From Peristeroidobacter agariperforans (GTDB lineage Bacteria; Pseudomonadota; Gammaproteobacteria; Steroidobacterales; Steroidobacteraceae), in contig NZ_RYFW01000009.1 in the NCBI RefSeq assembly GCF_004138335.1, forward strand, positions 1 to 64,000: a DNA stretch of 64,000 nucleotides. The letters run 5' to 3'. Below are positions 43,151 through 51,248 of this stretch, piece by piece. The notes beneath the pieces were generated by a model. That model was not told the DNA's origin. It was given only the letters and a program-made list of their open reading frames with translations, and searched no databases. The position numbers and the translations under genes were made by a program. Within the stretch, counting starts at the first letter, position 1. The number at the start of each line of letters is the position of its first letter.

Positions 43151-45106
43151 ATGGCTAGAACCGATCCCGCGCTGTACTTGCCCATTAGCGAACAAGCGCT
43201 GAGTCGGATATTGAATGAAGCGCACAGCCTCGCGACCACCCTCGCCGGCTTGAAAGCGCCCGAGCTCGGGGCGCTCATGCTCCTGCAGTCCTTGCCCAAA
43301 ATGGCGCAACACGGCGCGGTGGTCGCCGAGCGCATCCTCATGGAGGCGATCAAGGCCGGCCAGGCGAAAGTCGCGCGAGAAGGCGCGAGCGCGTTGGTCG
43401 AGGAAGCCATCGGGTCGTTGGAGCGTGCGAAAATTCGAGCGGGTCATGGTCTGCTCGGCGATCTCGGAATCTCCCTTCTGAGCGATGAGCAAATTGGTCA
43501 GCAGAATTTCCTGACGGCCGATGACGCGTGGGACAGCAGCAGTCGCGATCGCTATCACGCCCGCGATCACGAGGTGCGCGAGCAAGTCGTGTTGCCTTCT
43601 GGCGCGATGAGCTTCCTGACGCGGGAGCAGACGCGCATCTATCGGGAAATCTCGGCGCAGGCCGACGATCACATCCATGTGCAGGGTTATGCCGGGACGG
43701 GCAAGTCCTATCTGATCAAGTCCCTGCTCGGGACGCTGCGTAACGCGCGCGTGCTGGTGCTGGCGGAGCGACAAACACAACTGCAGGCATTGCTCGCGGG
43801 CATGGGCAACCTGCCTCACGTCTACCCTCGGCGCTTCGATGTATTGGCGCGCGAGATGGTGCCGGCGGATCTGACCGATCCAACCAACCTTCGCATGAGT
43901 CAGCCCTACTCCGCGGCCGCACCCATTTCCGATGAGCTCATCATCCGACATCTGGGAATCCGCGCGAGCGGAACCCTTCTCGAACGCGATCTCGTTGCGA
44001 TCGTCCGACGCACGGTCGCGCGCTTCTGCGCCAGCAGCGATGCCGAGATCGACGATGTTCACATTCCGGTTCGCAACCTCCCTGCGCTGGAGCCGACCGA
44101 AAGGCGCCTCGTGCTTCACCACGCAACCGAGTTGTGGAACGCGATCTTGATGCCGACATCGCGCGACTTCCAGCCGCCCATCCGACGAGAGCATCGAATC
44201 AAATGGGCCGCGCTGCGCGGCTGGCGGATCCCAGCGCGCTACACCCATGTGCTCATCGATGAATGTCACGACCTGAAGAAGCCGATGCTGCAGATTCTCG
44301 ATGGCAGCCCTCAGGCAGTGATCAGCCTGGGCGATGAATATCAGAATCTGCAAGGCTTCCCACAGCGACGCACCCATGTCGTGAGACAGCGCGCCGTCAC
44401 CTCGTCGGTGCGCTCGGGTCAGTTGCTCGAAGCCGTCGTCAACCCGATCATCGCTGCGCACCCGAGCGCCACGAAAGACCGCTTTCTCGGCAATCCGCTG
44501 CACCGGACGGAGATCGTTTACTACGATCGCCCCCGCATACCGGAGCATCCCGCGGCGATCCTGGTGAGCGACACTTGGGGCTTGTTCGAGTGGGCGCAGC
44601 GGCTGGCGGCGGAGAATCTGGACGTCGAGTTGTTGAGCAATCGGCAACAGCTGAACATGTTCGTCAGCGATTGTATCGAGCTGCGTCGAAATGGCGTCCG
44701 CCCGCGCCATGGCGAGATCTTCCGTTACGAATCGTGGCAGACACTGGCCGAGAACAATCAGAAAAGCCCCGGCTTTCAACGCATCGATCGCATGCTCCAG
44801 CGTGGCTACGACATCAAGGATTGGGCGAGGACGGCCGATCGTTTCGTCGCCCAGGGCAAGTTCGCGCTCGGTTTGATCGAAGATGTGCGCAACCGCGAGT
44901 TCGCCGGCGTCATGCTGGTGCCGGAACTGGTCGATGGCGTATGGGAGGCGCGCAAAGAAGACTATGCGGCCGCGAGCGCTGCACTTTACGTGGCGGTCAC
45001 GCGGGCCCAGCACCGGCTGATCGTGCCGGAGCGACTGCGACACTGGCTGGAAGAAATATCCGGCCGAACTCGCGCTGCGCGACCGCAACTCTCATTCGAG
45101 CGCTGA
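43151..45106 (+). CDS. Superfamily 1 (UvrD/Rep-like) helicase or ATPase
   Basis: The 651-aa protein has SF1 motifs: Walker A VQGYAGTGKSYLI (near residue 180), Walker B/motif II HVLIDECHDLKKPM, motif III VISLGDEYQNLQGF, and C-terminal motif VI AALYVAVTRAQHRLIVPERL. The first 160 residues (LPISEQALSRILNEAHSLAT, KMAQHGAVVAERILMEAI) are helical and not a known helicase domain. Motifs IV and V are not obvious, so it could be a DNA translocase or a nucleic-acid-dependent ATPase. It begins 49 bp outside attR. A similarly long open frame on the opposite strand is a codon-bias shadow. Confidence 0.82.
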   Translation: MARTDPALYLPISEQALSRILNEAHSLATTLAGLKAPELGALMLLQSLPKMAQHGAVVAERILMEAIKAGQAKVAREGASALVEEAIGSLERAKIRAGHGLLGDLGISLLSDEQIGQQNFLTADDAWDSSSRDRYHARDHEVREQVVLPSGAMSFLTREQTRIYREISAQADDHIHVQGYAGTGKSYLIKSLLGTLRNARVLVLAERQTQLQALLAGMGNLPHVYPRRFDVLAREMVPADLTDPTNLRMSQPYSAAAPISDELIIRHLGIRASGTLLERDLVAIVRRTVARFCASSDAEIDDVHIPVRNLPALEPTERRLVLHHATELWNAILMPTSRDFQPPIRREHRIKWAALRGWRIPARYTHVLIDECHDLKKPMLQILDGSPQAVISLGDEYQNLQGFPQRRTHVVRQRAVTSSVRSGQLLEAVVNPIIAAHPSATKDRFLGNPLHRTEIVYYDRPRIPEHPAAILVSDTWGLFEWAQRLAAENLDVELLSNRQQLNMFVSDCIELRRNGVRPRHGEIFRYESWQTLAENNQKSPGFQRIDRMLQRGYDIKDWARTADRFVAQGKFALGLIEDVRNREFAGVMLVPELVDGVWEARKEDYAAASAALYVAVTRAQHRLIVPERLRHWLEEISGRTRAARPQLSFER

Positions 45107-45249
45107 CGCACCCGTTATTGATGCGGCAGGCGCAAGCTGCCCACATCGACGCAAGAAATCCCGCCAGAAAGCCCCGTAGCGGCACGAGATCGATGGGCGC
45201 TGTCCCCGGCAGGATTGTATGATCCAGCCAACCACCAACGATCTCGGCC

Positions 45250-46221
45250 ATGACGCTCACCGAACTTCGTTACATCGTCGCCCTCGGGCAGGAACAGCAC
45301 TTTGGCCGCGCGGCCGAGCGCTGCAATGTCAGTCAGCCGACCCTGAGCATCGCGGTGAAAAAGCTCGAGGACGAGCTCGGCGTCAGTTTGTTCGAGCGCG
45401 CCAAGCAAGGCGTGCTGGTCACCCCGCTCGGGGTACGGATCATTGCGATGGCGAGCGCCGTCCTGGAACGGACGGCCGAGATCAAGGACGTGGCCGCGGG
45501 CGACGCCAATCAGCTGCAAGGCCCCCTGGCCTTGGGAACGCTGCCCACCGTCGGGCCGTATCTGCTGCCCCAGTTCATTCCTTTACTGCGAGAAATGGCG
45601 AGCGGCATGCCGCTCTTCGTCGAAGAGGCCGGTCAGCAAACATTGGCGGCGAAATTGCGCAATGGCGATCTCGATGTCTTGTTGATCACGGCGCCGTTCA
45701 GCGAACCGGATATCGTGACGCAGCCGCTCTTCGATGAACCCTTCGCCGTCATGCTGCCGGCGAGACATCGGCTCGCCAGCAAAACCAGCATCGACGTGAA
45801 CGATCTGGACCCGTCCGAGGTGCTGCTCCTGGATGAGGGGCACAGCTTTCGCGAGCAGGTGCTCGCGGCATTTCCACAACTTCGGCCCGCCGATGCCGAG
45901 CCGAATCTGCGCGGTTCCATGAGGGGCAGCACGTTTGAAACACTGCGCCACATGGTGGCCTCGGGCCTGGGCATCACCCTCCTGCCGCAGACGGCTGCGC
46001 ATGCCCCGCTCTACTCGTCCGATATATTGGTGACCCGGCCTTTTACCGAACCCGCGCCGAAGCGCACGCTGGTGCTCGCCTGGCGTGTAAGCTATCCCCG
46101 GCACAAGGCCATCGACGTGCTCCGAAGGGCAATTCAGGCCAGCAGCGCCGCCTATTGGAATTACAATACGGCGCGCGAGCCGGCAACGCCCGGCGTCATG
46201 ATCGAGAACCGGGACTGGTAA
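45250..46221 (+). CDS. OxyR-like LysR regulator lacking the redox cysteines
   Basis: The 323-aa protein is strongly OxyR-like: the N-terminal helix (MTLTELRYIVALGQEQHFGR, AAERCNVSQPTLSIAVKKLE) and effector domain (LLPQFIPLLREMASGMPLFV, GITLLPQTA, FTEPAPKRTLVLAWR). At the redox loop, where E. coli OxyR has Cys199 and Cys208 (GHCLRDQAMGFC), it reads EGHSFREQVLAAFP: Ser199 and Phe208 at the same numbers. It therefore should not sense peroxide by disulfide formation. It starts 143 bp after the helicase gene and ends 6 bp before the halogenase gene, so it may be co-transcribed with that gene. Confidence 0.88.
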   Translation: MTLTELRYIVALGQEQHFGRAAERCNVSQPTLSIAVKKLEDELGVSLFERAKQGVLVTPLGVRIIAMASAVLERTAEIKDVAAGDANQLQGPLALGTLPTVGPYLLPQFIPLLREMASGMPLFVEEAGQQTLAAKLRNGDLDVLLITAPFSEPDIVTQPLFDEPFAVMLPARHRLASKTSIDVNDLDPSEVLLLDEGHSFREQVLAAFPQLRPADAEPNLRGSMRGSTFETLRHMVASGLGITLLPQTAAHAPLYSSDILVTRPFTEPAPKRTLVLAWRVSYPRHKAIDVLRRAIQASSAAYWNYNTAREPATPGVMIENRDW

Positions 46222-46227
46222 CGCCGG

Positions 46228-47718
46228 ATGCGACCGTTGTCCAAAATCGTGGTGGTGGGAGGTGGCACGTCGGGCTGGCTGGCCGCGGCCATGCTTCGCC
46301 ATCATTTGAAGCGCGAGCTGTGTGAGATCGAGCTGGTCGAGTCCGAGGAAATCGGCACGATCGGTGTCGGCGAGTCCACCGTGCCCCCATTCGTCGGGCT
46401 GATCCATCGCCTCGGCATCGACGAGCGGGAATTCATTCGCGCCACCGACGCCACCTACAAGCTCGGCATCCAGTTCGTCGGCTGGCAGCGGCGCACGGAC
46501 ACCTACTTCCATCCGTTCGGCGCCATCGGCAAACCGATCGGCACGCACGACTTCTATCAGTGCTGGCTCAAAGCCCGCGCCCAGGGCGACAGCTCCGCCC
46601 TGCAGGATTTCTCCCCTTGCCATGTCATGGCGGAAAACGGCCGTTTCTTTCCTCCGTCTCGCGCACGTAACACGCCCATCGGGGGCGCGAACTATGCGCT
46701 GCACGTCGATGCAAACCGGGTCGCCCAATATCTACGCCACTTCAGCGAAGGCCGCGGTGTCAAACGCACCGAAGGTCTCGTCACCGACGTGCGCCGGCGC
46801 GACGATGGGTTCATCGATCACATCGAGCTCGCCGATGGCACGAAGGTCCAGGGAGATTTCTTCATCGACTGCTCCGGCGCGCGCGCGTTGCTGATCGGCA
46901 AGACGCTGGGCGTCGAGTCGATCGACTGGGCGCCGTACTTGCCGTGCGATCGCGCCGTCACCGTCAGAACAGAAAACAGCGGCCCGCTCGTTCCCTACAC
47001 TCGCGCCACCGCGCAGAAATCAGGATGGATGTGGCGCATTCCGCTGCAATCCCGGGTTGGCCAGGGCTACGTATATTCCAGTCGGTTCAGCACCGATGCG
47101 GACGCAAGATCCACGCTCCTGCGCAACGTGGATACCGCCTGCCTGGACGAGCCCAGAATCATTCCTTTCACGACCGGACATCGCCGCGAGTTCTGGAAGC
47201 TCAACTGCCTGTCGATTGGACTTGCCGGCGGCTTCATCGAGCCGCTGGAGGCCACTGCCATCCATCTGATGGCGCGTGGCATCGATTTCTTCCTGCGTTA
47301 CTTCCCGAATCGCGAGTGCGATCCGGCGCTCGCCCGCGAGTACAACCGTCGCATGACGGCCGATTACGAAGAGGTGCGCGACTTCATCGTCCTCCACTAC
47401 AGCGCGACAAATCGCGACGATTCCCCCTTCTGGCAGGCCTGTCAGCACCTGCCCTTGCCCGATTCCCTGCAAGAGCGCATCGAGCTCTTCAAGAGTCAGG
47501 GCGCCATGCGCGAAGGTGTCGATGAGCTGTTTCGTGCATCGAGCTGGCAATCCGTGTTCGAGGGCATGGGCATTCGCCCGCGCGCCTACTCTCCGCGTGT
47601 CGACAACATCGACTACGCGCACATCGAAGCGACGCTGCGCACGGCCAAGGCCGCCATCGCGGGGATGGTCGAACACCTGCCGACCCACGAGCAGTTCCTG
47701 GGCGGCCAGGCCAGCTGA
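46228..47718 (+). CDS. Flavin-dependent tryptophan-halogenase-family protein
   Basis: The 496-aa protein has the FAD-binding GGGTSGW (residues 11-17), GESTVPPF, catalytic Lys78 in ATYKLGIQFVGW (PrnA Lys79 position), the family motif WxWxIP (W267-M-W269-R-I-P), and EPLEATAI carrying the Glu that aids halogenation. The family adds chloride or bromide to tryptophan or other electron-rich aromatics with FADH2 and oxygen. No flavin reductase or pathway genes lie beside it, and many gammaproteobacterial members have unknown substrates. It follows the OxyR-like gene by 6 bp, suggesting joint transcription. Confidence 0.9.
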   Translation: MRPLSKIVVVGGGTSGWLAAAMLRHHLKRELCEIELVESEEIGTIGVGESTVPPFVGLIHRLGIDEREFIRATDATYKLGIQFVGWQRRTDTYFHPFGAIGKPIGTHDFYQCWLKARAQGDSSALQDFSPCHVMAENGRFFPPSRARNTPIGGANYALHVDANRVAQYLRHFSEGRGVKRTEGLVTDVRRRDDGFIDHIELADGTKVQGDFFIDCSGARALLIGKTLGVESIDWAPYLPCDRAVTVRTENSGPLVPYTRATAQKSGWMWRIPLQSRVGQGYVYSSRFSTDADARSTLLRNVDTACLDEPRIIPFTTGHRREFWKLNCLSIGLAGGFIEPLEATAIHLMARGIDFFLRYFPNRECDPALAREYNRRMTADYEEVRDFIVLHYSATNRDDSPFWQACQHLPLPDSLQERIELFKSQGAMREGVDELFRASSWQSVFEGMGIRPRAYSPRVDNIDYAHIEATLRTAKAAIAGMVEHLPTHEQFLGGQAS

Positions 47719-47754
47719 CACGCGCTGTCATAGCGAGAATCAATCGGCGTTCGA

Positions 47755-47783
47755 TTGAGCGCCCCGCGCCGCTCTTCTATAAA
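47755..47783 (+). promoter_or_regulatory. Sigma-70-like promoter for the antiporter gene
   Basis: TTGAGC (47755-47760), 17-bp spacer, TATAAA (47778-47783). The transcript would start about 55-60 bp before the antiporter ATG. Confidence 0.5.
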
Positions 47784-47848
47784 ACCCGCCTCCGAGGGCG
47801 TACTGCCGACTGGCCTGCCGCCCACCAATAACAAAGACGGGGGCTTGC

Positions 47849-49135
47849 ATGTCGGTCGCGAAGCTGTCGGTGGCTTTCTTTCTGCAGATGTTTGTCATCC
47901 TCGCGACCTGTCGCGTGGTCGGCTGGATCGGCCGCCGCTATCTGAAACAACCGCAGGTCGTCGGCGAGATGATCGCCGGCGTGATTCTCGGTCCTTCGCT
48001 ATTCGGTCTGTTCCTGCCCGAGATCCAGAAAGCCGTCTTTCCAACCGAGACGAAGGGTGTGTTGTATGTCGGCGCGCAGCTGGGCGTCGGGCTTTATATG
48101 TTCCTGGTCGGGCTCGGCTTCAGGACAGATCATTTCCGGCACAGCCTGGGCAAGGCTGCAGCGGTCTCCATCTCAGGCATGGCGGCGCCATTTCTGATCG
48201 CGATCATCGGCACGCCGTGGCTGATGACCGTGCCCGGCTTGTTCGCCGACACCGCGACGCGCTTCGACGCCACCTTGTTCATGGGCGCGGCGATTGCGAT
48301 CACGGCGTTTCCAATGCTGGCCCGAATCATTCACGAGCGAGGACTGAGTCATACATCGCTCGGCACGCTGTCTCTTTCTGCCGGTGCGATCGATGACGCC
48401 GCCGCCTGGTGCGTGCTCGCGATCGTGCTTGCGAGCTTCGGCGCAGGCTCGGGCGTCGCGTTCACCGCCATCGGCGGCGGCATCGTGTTCGCTGGCTGCA
48501 TGCTTCTGATCGTGCCGAAGCTGCTCACCCGGCTCGGGCGCACGGCTGAACGCGAACAGGCGATCACCCAGTCGCTGAGTCCCACCTTGCTCTCGATCGT
48601 GCTGATGCTGTTCATGCTGTCCGCCTACGTTGCCGACTTCATCGGCCTGCACGCGGTATTCGGCGGTTTCCTGCTGGGCACCGTCATGCCTCGCGGCGCC
48701 CTCGCCGACAATTTGCGACGCCTGCTCGAACCGTTCACGGTCGTGGTGTTGCTGCCGATGTTCTTCACGTATTCCGGCCTCAACACCCAACTGGCCATGG
48801 TCAACAGCGTCGAGCTGTTGCTGATGGGCGCCGTGATCCTGGCTGCTTCCGTCCTTGCGAAGTTTGGCGCCTGCTGGGCGGCGGCGCGCCTGTCCGGTCA
48901 GGACAACAGCACGGCGCTCGGCATCGGCGCGTTGATGAATGCCCGGGGCCTCATGGAGCTGATCATCATCAACATCGGCCTGCAGGCCGGCGTCATTGGC
49001 CCCGCGCTCTTCTCCATCCTGGTGCTCATGGCGATCGTCACAACGCTGATGGCATCGCCACTCTTCGAGCACGTCTACGGCCGCGACGCTCGCGCGCGTG
49101 GCGAGCTCGACGCTCTACAGAGCGCAGCCAACTGA
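47849..49135 (+). CDS. CPA2-family cation:proton antiporter
   Basis: The 428-aa integral membrane protein has about 12 hydrophobic segments, beginning AFFLQMFVILATCRVVGWIG. It carries VVGEMIAGVILGPSLFG (the conserved GEIxAGxxLGPS of KefB/NapA-like exchangers) and SLSAGAIDDAAAWCVLAIVL with the essential Asp-Asp. There is no C-terminal RCK/TrkA-N domain, so it is not a full KefC. It would exchange Na+ or K+ for protons. Its last 61 bp overlap the convergent peroxiredoxin-like gene. Confidence 0.92.
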   Translation: MSVAKLSVAFFLQMFVILATCRVVGWIGRRYLKQPQVVGEMIAGVILGPSLFGLFLPEIQKAVFPTETKGVLYVGAQLGVGLYMFLVGLGFRTDHFRHSLGKAAAVSISGMAAPFLIAIIGTPWLMTVPGLFADTATRFDATLFMGAAIAITAFPMLARIIHERGLSHTSLGTLSLSAGAIDDAAAWCVLAIVLASFGAGSGVAFTAIGGGIVFAGCMLLIVPKLLTRLGRTAEREQAITQSLSPTLLSIVLMLFMLSAYVADFIGLHAVFGGFLLGTVMPRGALADNLRRLLEPFTVVVLLPMFFTYSGLNTQLAMVNSVELLLMGAVILAASVLAKFGACWAAARLSGQDNSTALGIGALMNARGLMELIIINIGLQAGVIGPALFSILVLMAIVTTLMASPLFEHVYGRDARARGELDALQSAAN

Positions 49136-49590
49136 CGCGGCAGGCCGCGAGCGCGCAGACCGGCAGCGGTCTGCGCCAGGTCGATCGGCGAAGGCAGCGC
49201 CGTTCCCGCTGCATAGACGATCGTACGACGCGCGCGCATGTCGCCGTCCAGGATCGTCACGAAGTGCTCGTACGGGTTTACGCGCCAGTCGCCCGGCAAC
49301 AGCTCATCTACTTCGTACGAGGGAAGGAAACGTCCGCCCACGTGCGAAACCCAGCTGCGACGATAGCTGCCACCCGAGGCGACCACCGCGAGGTCCAATC
49401 GTTCGAGCTCCTCGGACAGGCAGGACACCCAACGATCCGCCTCGAAGCCGTGAGACGCGAAGTCCTCCGGATGTGAGAACAGCAGCGACCAGCGTCCGCC
49501 CAACCAGCGGCGCAGCCGCTCGGTCGAAGACAACGCGATCGCATGGATGGCATCCAGTCCGTATTCACGGTTGACTGACATTTGCAGCAT
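49075..49590 (-). CDS. Peroxiredoxin-like (AhpC/TSA fold) protein without peroxidatic Cys
   Basis: The 171-aa protein has the thioredoxin-fold start of AhpC-type peroxiredoxins (RWSLLFSHPEDFASHGFEAD against typical WxILFSHPxDFTPVCTTEL). The PxxxTxxC motif has become EDFASHGF, so the peroxidatic Cys is gone. The rest (LDLAVVASGGSYRRSWVSHV, NPYEHFVTILDGDMRARRTI) keeps the fold pattern. GGAGGAG lies 4 bp before the chosen ATG. It is probably non-catalytic for peroxides, perhaps a sensor or structural protein, unless the divergence marks a pseudogene. The 61-bp overlap with the antiporter end may reflect a shifted C-terminus. Confidence 0.65.
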   Translation of the reverse strand: MLQMSVNREYGLDAIHAIALSSTERLRRWLGGRWSLLFSHPEDFASHGFEADRWVSCLSEELERLDLAVVASGGSYRRSWVSHVGGRFLPSYEVDELLPGDWRVNPYEHFVTILDGDMRARRTIVYAAGTALPSPIDLAQTAAGLRARGLPRQLAALCRASSSPRARASRP

Positions 49591-49758
49591 CTCGCTCCTC
49601 CAATCGCCCACTTCGGCAGTGGGTTCAGGATGCGTCGGCGCGCCATCTCATGTCAGTCGGATCGCGGTTATGTAATGGTCATCATTGCGGCAGCCGGGTG
49701 ACAGCGCGTGGGTTTGTCTTCATTCGCTTAAGGCGATGTCAGCAAACTTCTGCAGTTG

Positions 49759-49786
49759 TTGACACCACGCCGACGCCGAGTAATAT
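49759..49786 (+). promoter_or_regulatory. Near-consensus sigma-70 promoter of the rtcB leader
   Basis: TTGACA (49759-49764), 16-bp spacer, TAATAT (49781-49786). The expected start is near 49793, about 200 bp before rtcB, giving a long structured leader. Confidence 0.7.
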
Positions 49787-49826
49787 GCGCGCCCCCGGGC
49801 TGTACCCGGGTCTACCGGAGTCGGAC

Positions 49827-49874
49827 ATGCTCGCACCCCAAAATCTTGAAACGAATATGAACAACGCGCGTTGA
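49827..49874 (+). CDS. Candidate 15-aa leader peptide
   Basis: The ORF reads MLAPQNLETNMNNAR followed by a stop. A GGAG lies 6 bp upstream of its ATG, and its stop codon directly abuts the first base of the switching hairpin, as in translation-controlled attenuators. Four of 15 residues are Asn. Only sequence layout supports translation. Confidence 0.4.
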   Translation: MLAPQNLETNMNNAR

Positions 49875-49938
49875 TCCGCAAGATGACTTGCGGAGCACGC
49901 CTGCTCCCCAAGTCAGGTGCGTAGCTTAGGCTCCGCTT

Positions 49939-49975
49939 AAAAGCCCCTGGCCGGGAAACCGACCAGGGGCTTTTT
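49939..49975 (+). terminator. Intrinsic terminator just before rtcB
   Basis: AAAAGCCCCTGG (49939-49950) pairs with CCAGGGGCTTTT (49963-49974), followed by T5. The loop can fold further as CGG-GAAA-CCG with a GNRA tetraloop. This is the strongest terminator in the window, yet it lies in front of rtcB with only the rtcB ribosome-binding site between. Confidence 0.85.
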
Positions 49976-49994
49976 CATTTCAGGAAGAAATCTC

Positions 49995-51203
49995 ATGCCA
50001 GTGCAAATTACGTTGAACAAGGCTCGGGTGCCGGTGAAGGTCTTCACCCAGGACATCGAGCACGACGCCATCCAGCAGCTGCTCAATGTGGCGCAGCTGC
50101 CCATCGTTCACGGCCATGTGGCCGCCATGCCTGACGTCCATCACGGCATCGGCGCGACCGTAGGCAGCGTGATCCCGACCAAGCAGGCGATCATTCCTGC
50201 AGCGGTCGGCGTGGACATCGGCTGCGGCATGAATGCCGTTCGCCTGACGCTGCACGCGAAGGATTTGCCGGAGAGCCTCGCGAAGCTGCGCAGCGCCGTG
50301 GAGGCGCGCGTGCCGGTGGGCTTCAATCAGCACGACTCCGACAAGGTGCGTGGCAGTGCGCACGCCCGGCAAGGCCGCGTGCTCGATGATCGTCTCGACA
50401 AGATCGTCGGCAAGCACCCTGGGGTGATGAAGATGCAACGTCGGTTCGCGCAGACCTGGGTGTGTCAGCTCGGCACGCTCGGTGGCGGCAATCACTTCAT
50501 CGAGCTGTGCCTGGATGAGGAGCAGCGCGTTTGGGTGATGTTGCACTCCGGCTCGCGCGGTGTCGGCAATGTGTTCGGCCGTTACTTCATCGAAGCCGCG
50601 CGCAAGGACATGCGTCGTCATCAGGTCAATCTGCCGGATCGCGACCTCGCCTACTTCAGCGAAGGCTCCGATCTCTTCGACGACTACGTCGAGGCGGTCG
50701 ACTGGGCGCAGGACTACGCGCTCTTGAATCGCAGCATGATGATGAAGCTGGTGCTCGATGCACTCGCGCCGCACCTGCCGCCGTTCAAGCTCGATGGGGA
50801 GGCGATCAACTGTCACCACAACTACGTGGCGGTGGAACGCCACTTCGGCGAGAAGCTGTTCATCACTCGCAAGGGTGCGATCAGCGCACAGGAAGGACAG
50901 CTGGGCATCATCCCCGGCAGCATGGGTGCCAAGTCGTACATCGTGCGCGGCAAGGGCAATCCCGAGTCGTTCTGCTCATGCTCGCACGGCGCGGGCCGTC
51001 GCATGAGCCGCACGGAGGCGAAACGCCGCTTCAACCGTTTCGATCTGGCCAAGCAGACCGAAGGCGTGGAGTGCCGCAAGGACGGCGGCGTGCTCGATGA
51101 GATCCCGGCAGCCTACAAGGACATCGACGGGGTGATGGCCAACCAGTCGGACCTGGTCGATGTGGTGCACACGCTGAAGCAGGTGATGTGCATCAAGGGA
51201 TAG
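49995..51203 (+). CDS. rtcB: RNA-splicing ligase RtcB
   Basis: The 402-aa enzyme seals RNA with 2',3'-cyclic phosphate or 3'-phosphate and 5'-OH ends, using GTP and Mn2+. Conserved sites are present: MPDVHHGIGATVGSVIP, GVDIGCGM (Asp74, Cys77 metal ligands), GTLGGGNHFIEL, LHSGSRGVGN, INCHHNYVAVE, and SCSHGAGRRMSR with His331, the guanylylated residue. Length matches bacterial RtcB. No rtcA or rtcR lies nearby; control is more likely by the upstream leader and terminator. AGGA lies about 9 bp before the ATG. Confidence 0.97.
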   Translation: MPVQITLNKARVPVKVFTQDIEHDAIQQLLNVAQLPIVHGHVAAMPDVHHGIGATVGSVIPTKQAIIPAAVGVDIGCGMNAVRLTLHAKDLPESLAKLRSAVEARVPVGFNQHDSDKVRGSAHARQGRVLDDRLDKIVGKHPGVMKMQRRFAQTWVCQLGTLGGGNHFIELCLDEEQRVWVMLHSGSRGVGNVFGRYFIEAARKDMRRHQVNLPDRDLAYFSEGSDLFDDYVEAVDWAQDYALLNRSMMMKLVLDALAPHLPPFKLDGEAINCHHNYVAVERHFGEKLFITRKGAISAQEGQLGIIPGSMGAKSYIVRGKGNPESFCSCSHGAGRRMSRTEAKRRFNRFDLAKQTEGVECRKDGGVLDEIPAAYKDIDGVMANQSDLVDVVHTLKQVMCIKG

Positions 51204-51204
51204 G

Positions 51205-51236
51205 AAAAGGGCTGGCTCCGAACGTCGGAGCCAGCC
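51205..51236 (-). terminator. Terminator between convergent rtcB and DUF885 genes
   Basis: GGCTGGCTCCGA (51210-51221) pairs with TCGGAGCCAGCC (51225-51236), a perfect 12-bp stem with a 3-base loop. Read on the minus strand it is followed by CTTTTCC, so it best serves the DUF885 gene, and it may also stop rtcB transcripts. Confidence 0.65.
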
Positions 51237-51248
51237 GCACGAACCGGC

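Larger units (their letters stand above)
49793..49975 (+). ncRNA. Structured leader RNA or sRNA upstream of rtcB
   Basis: From the predicted start: a CCCGGG-ctgta-CCCGGG hairpin (49794-49810); a short ORF; then mutually exclusive folds. TCCGCAAG (49875-49882) pairs with CTTGCGGA (49887-49894). Alternatively GACTTG (49885-49890) pairs with CAAGTC (49909-49914) around GGAGCA-CGCC-TGCTCC (49892-49907). A strong terminator ends it 19 bp before rtcB. I know no Rfam family that fits. It could be an attenuator for rtcB or an independent small RNA. Confidence 0.55.

Noticed and set aside
43130-45088. A 652-codon open frame on the minus strand opposite the helicase-like gene
   Set aside because: It mirrors the helicase gene, is rich in His/Arg/Gln as expected for an antisense frame in GC-rich DNA, and has no recognisable domain.
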